Assembly (NCBI GenBank): GCA_012032965.1
Contig: JAAUPT010000103.1
Span: 1-6,606 of the forward strand
Direction of reading: 5' to 3'
DNA from: Nitrospira sp.
GTDB lineage: Bacteria > Nitrospirota > Nitrospiria > Nitrospirales > Nitrospiraceae
DNA length: 6,606 nucleotides
Shown: piece by piece, positions 5,476 through 6,606 of the stretch
How positions within the stretch are numbered: position 1 is the first letter of the stretch
Layout of the letters: each line of letters starts with the position of its first letter
Made by a program: the position numbers and the translations under genes
Notes under the pieces: generated by a model
What the model saw: only the letters and a program-made list of their open reading frames with translations
Database searches by the model: none
Told to the model about the DNA's origin: nothing

Positions 5476-6606
5476 TCGGTCTGAAATCGGAGAAGTCGCC
5501 GGCTCCACCACGGAGGTCCGTGCAGCAGCCTTCTGCTCAGGCTCGATGGAACGGCGGATCCGCCAGACCGCCCAGAGACCCGGCAACGCCACCGCCACGG
5601 TCAAAACATAAAATTGCGTCCATCCAACCATCGCGACAAGATCCGCGGATGGACGACCGGCAAACACCCGTCCTAACGCTTCTAACGAAGAGAGCAGCGC
5701 GAACTGAGTCGCCGTATACCGCGGATCGCACAGCGACATCACCAACGCCACGAACGCAGCCGTGCCCATGCCTCCCGTCACATTCTCGATCACGACGGCC
5801 GTCGTCAGCACCGCCGAACTCTTGCCGACCACCGACAGGACGACGAATCCCAGATTTGAAACAGCTTGCAAGACACCGAAGATCAAAAGGGAGCGCAAGA
5901 GTCCCGACTTGGTCATCAAGAGCCCGCCAATAAAGGCTCCGATCAACGTGGAAAAGATCCCGAGCCCCTTCACAGCACCGACCTCCGTCGCGGAAAATCC
6001 CAACCCTCCGATCAGAAAGGCGGTTTGAAGCGCCGACGCAAAGGCATCACCAAGTTTGTAGAGGATGATGACGGCCAAGAACCCCAGCGCCGTGGGCCTG
6101 GAAAAGAATTCCGCCAACGGTGCCCCGACGGCCTCCTTGAGACTCCTTGGAGCATCGGCGACGACCGTCGGATCAGGGCTGAACAAGACGATGCCTACCC
6201 CGGCAATCATAACGGCCGCCATCGCCAGATAGGTCATCTGCCAGCCAACATAATCGGCCAGGGCCAGGGCACCGGCGCCAGAGGCCAAAAGCGCGATTCG
6301 ATAGCCGTTCACCCATACAGCCGCGCCCAACCCACGTTCGTGAGGTTGGAGCGTGTCCGTTCGATAGGCGTCGAAGACTATGTCTAGCGACGCGGCCAGA
6401 AATGCGACGAGCACGGCATAGGCCGCAAACCACCCAGGGTGAATCTTGGGATTGGTGAGAGCCATCAGTCCGAGGCCGACAGCCACGCAGAGCTGCGTCA
6501 GGACCATCCATCCACGACGCCGCCCCAACCAAGGCGGCACCACGCGGTCCATCACCGGAGCCCAGAGAAACTTGAGCGTATAGGGAAGCCCCACAAGTGT
6601 GAAAAT
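5470..6606 (-). CDS. ampG: AmpG-family muropeptide permease (MFS), 5' end outside window
   Basis: The frame stays open to the right edge (IFTLVGLPYTLKFL), so the GTG at 6594-6592 is the internal Val of LVGLPYTLKFLWAP and not a start; 378 codons are visible. The protein matches the AmpG pattern: KFLWAPVMDR and VPPWLGRRRGW (around 6576-6508), SLDIVFDAYRTDTL, ILYKLGDAFA, GGMGTAAFVALVMSLCD and ATQFALLSSLEALGRV. AmpG is an inner-membrane, proton-driven importer of anhydro-muropeptides (GlcNAc-anhydroMurNAc-peptides) released by lytic transglycosylases; it feeds cell-wall recycling and, in some bacteria, AmpC beta-lactamase induction. The chain ends soon after ALPGLWAVWRIRRS with a polar tail, so it lacks the extra C-terminal helix pair of E. 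coli AmpG and probably has the standard 12-helix MFS core. Conserved GPVAG is replaced by GRPSAD. Its upstream region is not visible. Confidence 0.9.
   Translation of the reverse strand: MFTLVGLPYTLKFLWAPVMDRVVPPWLGRRRGWMVLTQLCVAVGLGLMALTNPKIHPGWFAAYAVLVAFLAASLDIVFDAYRTDTLQPHERGLGAAVWVNGYRIALLASGAGALALADYVGWQMTYLAMAAVMIAGVGIVLFSPDPTVVADAPRSLKEAVGAPLAEFFSRPTALGFLAVIILYKLGDAFASALQTAFLIGGLGFSATEVGAVKGLGIFSTLIGAFIGGLLMTKSGLLRSLLIFGVLQAVSNLGFVVLSVVGKSSAVLTTAVVIENVTGGMGTAAFVALVMSLCDPRYTATQFALLSSLEALGRVFAGRPSADLVAMVGWTQFYVLTVAVALPGLWAVWRIRRSIEPEQKAAARTSVVEPATSPISDRL

Noticed and set aside
5304..5933. 209-aa plus-strand open frame rich in Arg, Pro and Ser
   Set aside because: Its composition is typical of an antisense reading of GC-rich coding DNA; it lies across two better genes, the 97-aa protein and ampG.
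6592..6594. GTG as the start of the ampG-like gene
   Set aside because: The frame continues to the window edge with IFTL before VGLPYTLKFLWAP, which fits the interior of AmpG; the true start is outside the window.
1..6606. Mobile element, prophage, CRISPR array, toxin-antitoxin or defence system
   Set aside because: I found no transposase or integrase, terminal inverted repeats, regularly spaced repeats, or gene pair of that type; the gene content is housekeeping.

Overview
The window reads as ordinary chromosomal DNA of a Gram-negative bacterium with roughly 55% GC (by eye). It carries a muropeptide permease (AmpG family), an RlpA-type outer-membrane lipoprotein and a long adenosylcobalamin-dependent (class II) ribonucleotide reductase with a C-terminal cysteine cluster. 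The NrdJ type, the tandem-ACT protein and the general style of the proteins resemble Nitrospira/Nitrospirota. That taxonomic guess comes from family resemblance only and was not tested.

Layout, left to right. Minus strand 1-620 holds a tightly packed pair: a tandem-ACT-domain protein (210-620), followed after 3 nt by the start of an rlpA-like lipoprotein gene that runs off the left edge (206 to 1). A 246-bp gap without a gene follows (621-866). Minus strand 867-4402 is nrdJ, the centrepiece. Its coding frame is broken by a net one-base loss near 3213-3226, next to an A5/T5 run, so it appears as an N-terminal and a C-terminal open frame. Every expected catalytic motif is present once the frame is restored, giving an inferred protein of 1178 aa. 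The region 4403-4680 holds the nrdJ leader, a promoter overlapped by two NrdR-box-like sites whose centres are 31 bp apart, and a perfect DnaA box further upstream. Minus strand 4681-5052 encodes a small membrane-anchored protein, possibly DUF4359. It diverges from a plus-strand 97-aa, three-helix membrane protein (5182-5475). The stop codons of that gene and of the minus-strand ampG-like gene (5470 to right edge, 5' end outside) overlap by 6 bp.

How the parts may fit together. nrdJ makes deoxyribonucleotides for DNA synthesis, and its control region looks wired to the NrdR repressor and perhaps to DnaA. The AmpG-like permease and the RlpA-like protein both deal with peptidoglycan, in recycling and septal remodelling, but lie at opposite ends of the window and are not shown to be co-regulated. 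I see no mobile element, CRISPR array, tRNA, rRNA or defence system, and no convincing new multi-gene system. The points most worth checking are the nrdJ frameshift and the nrdJ control region.
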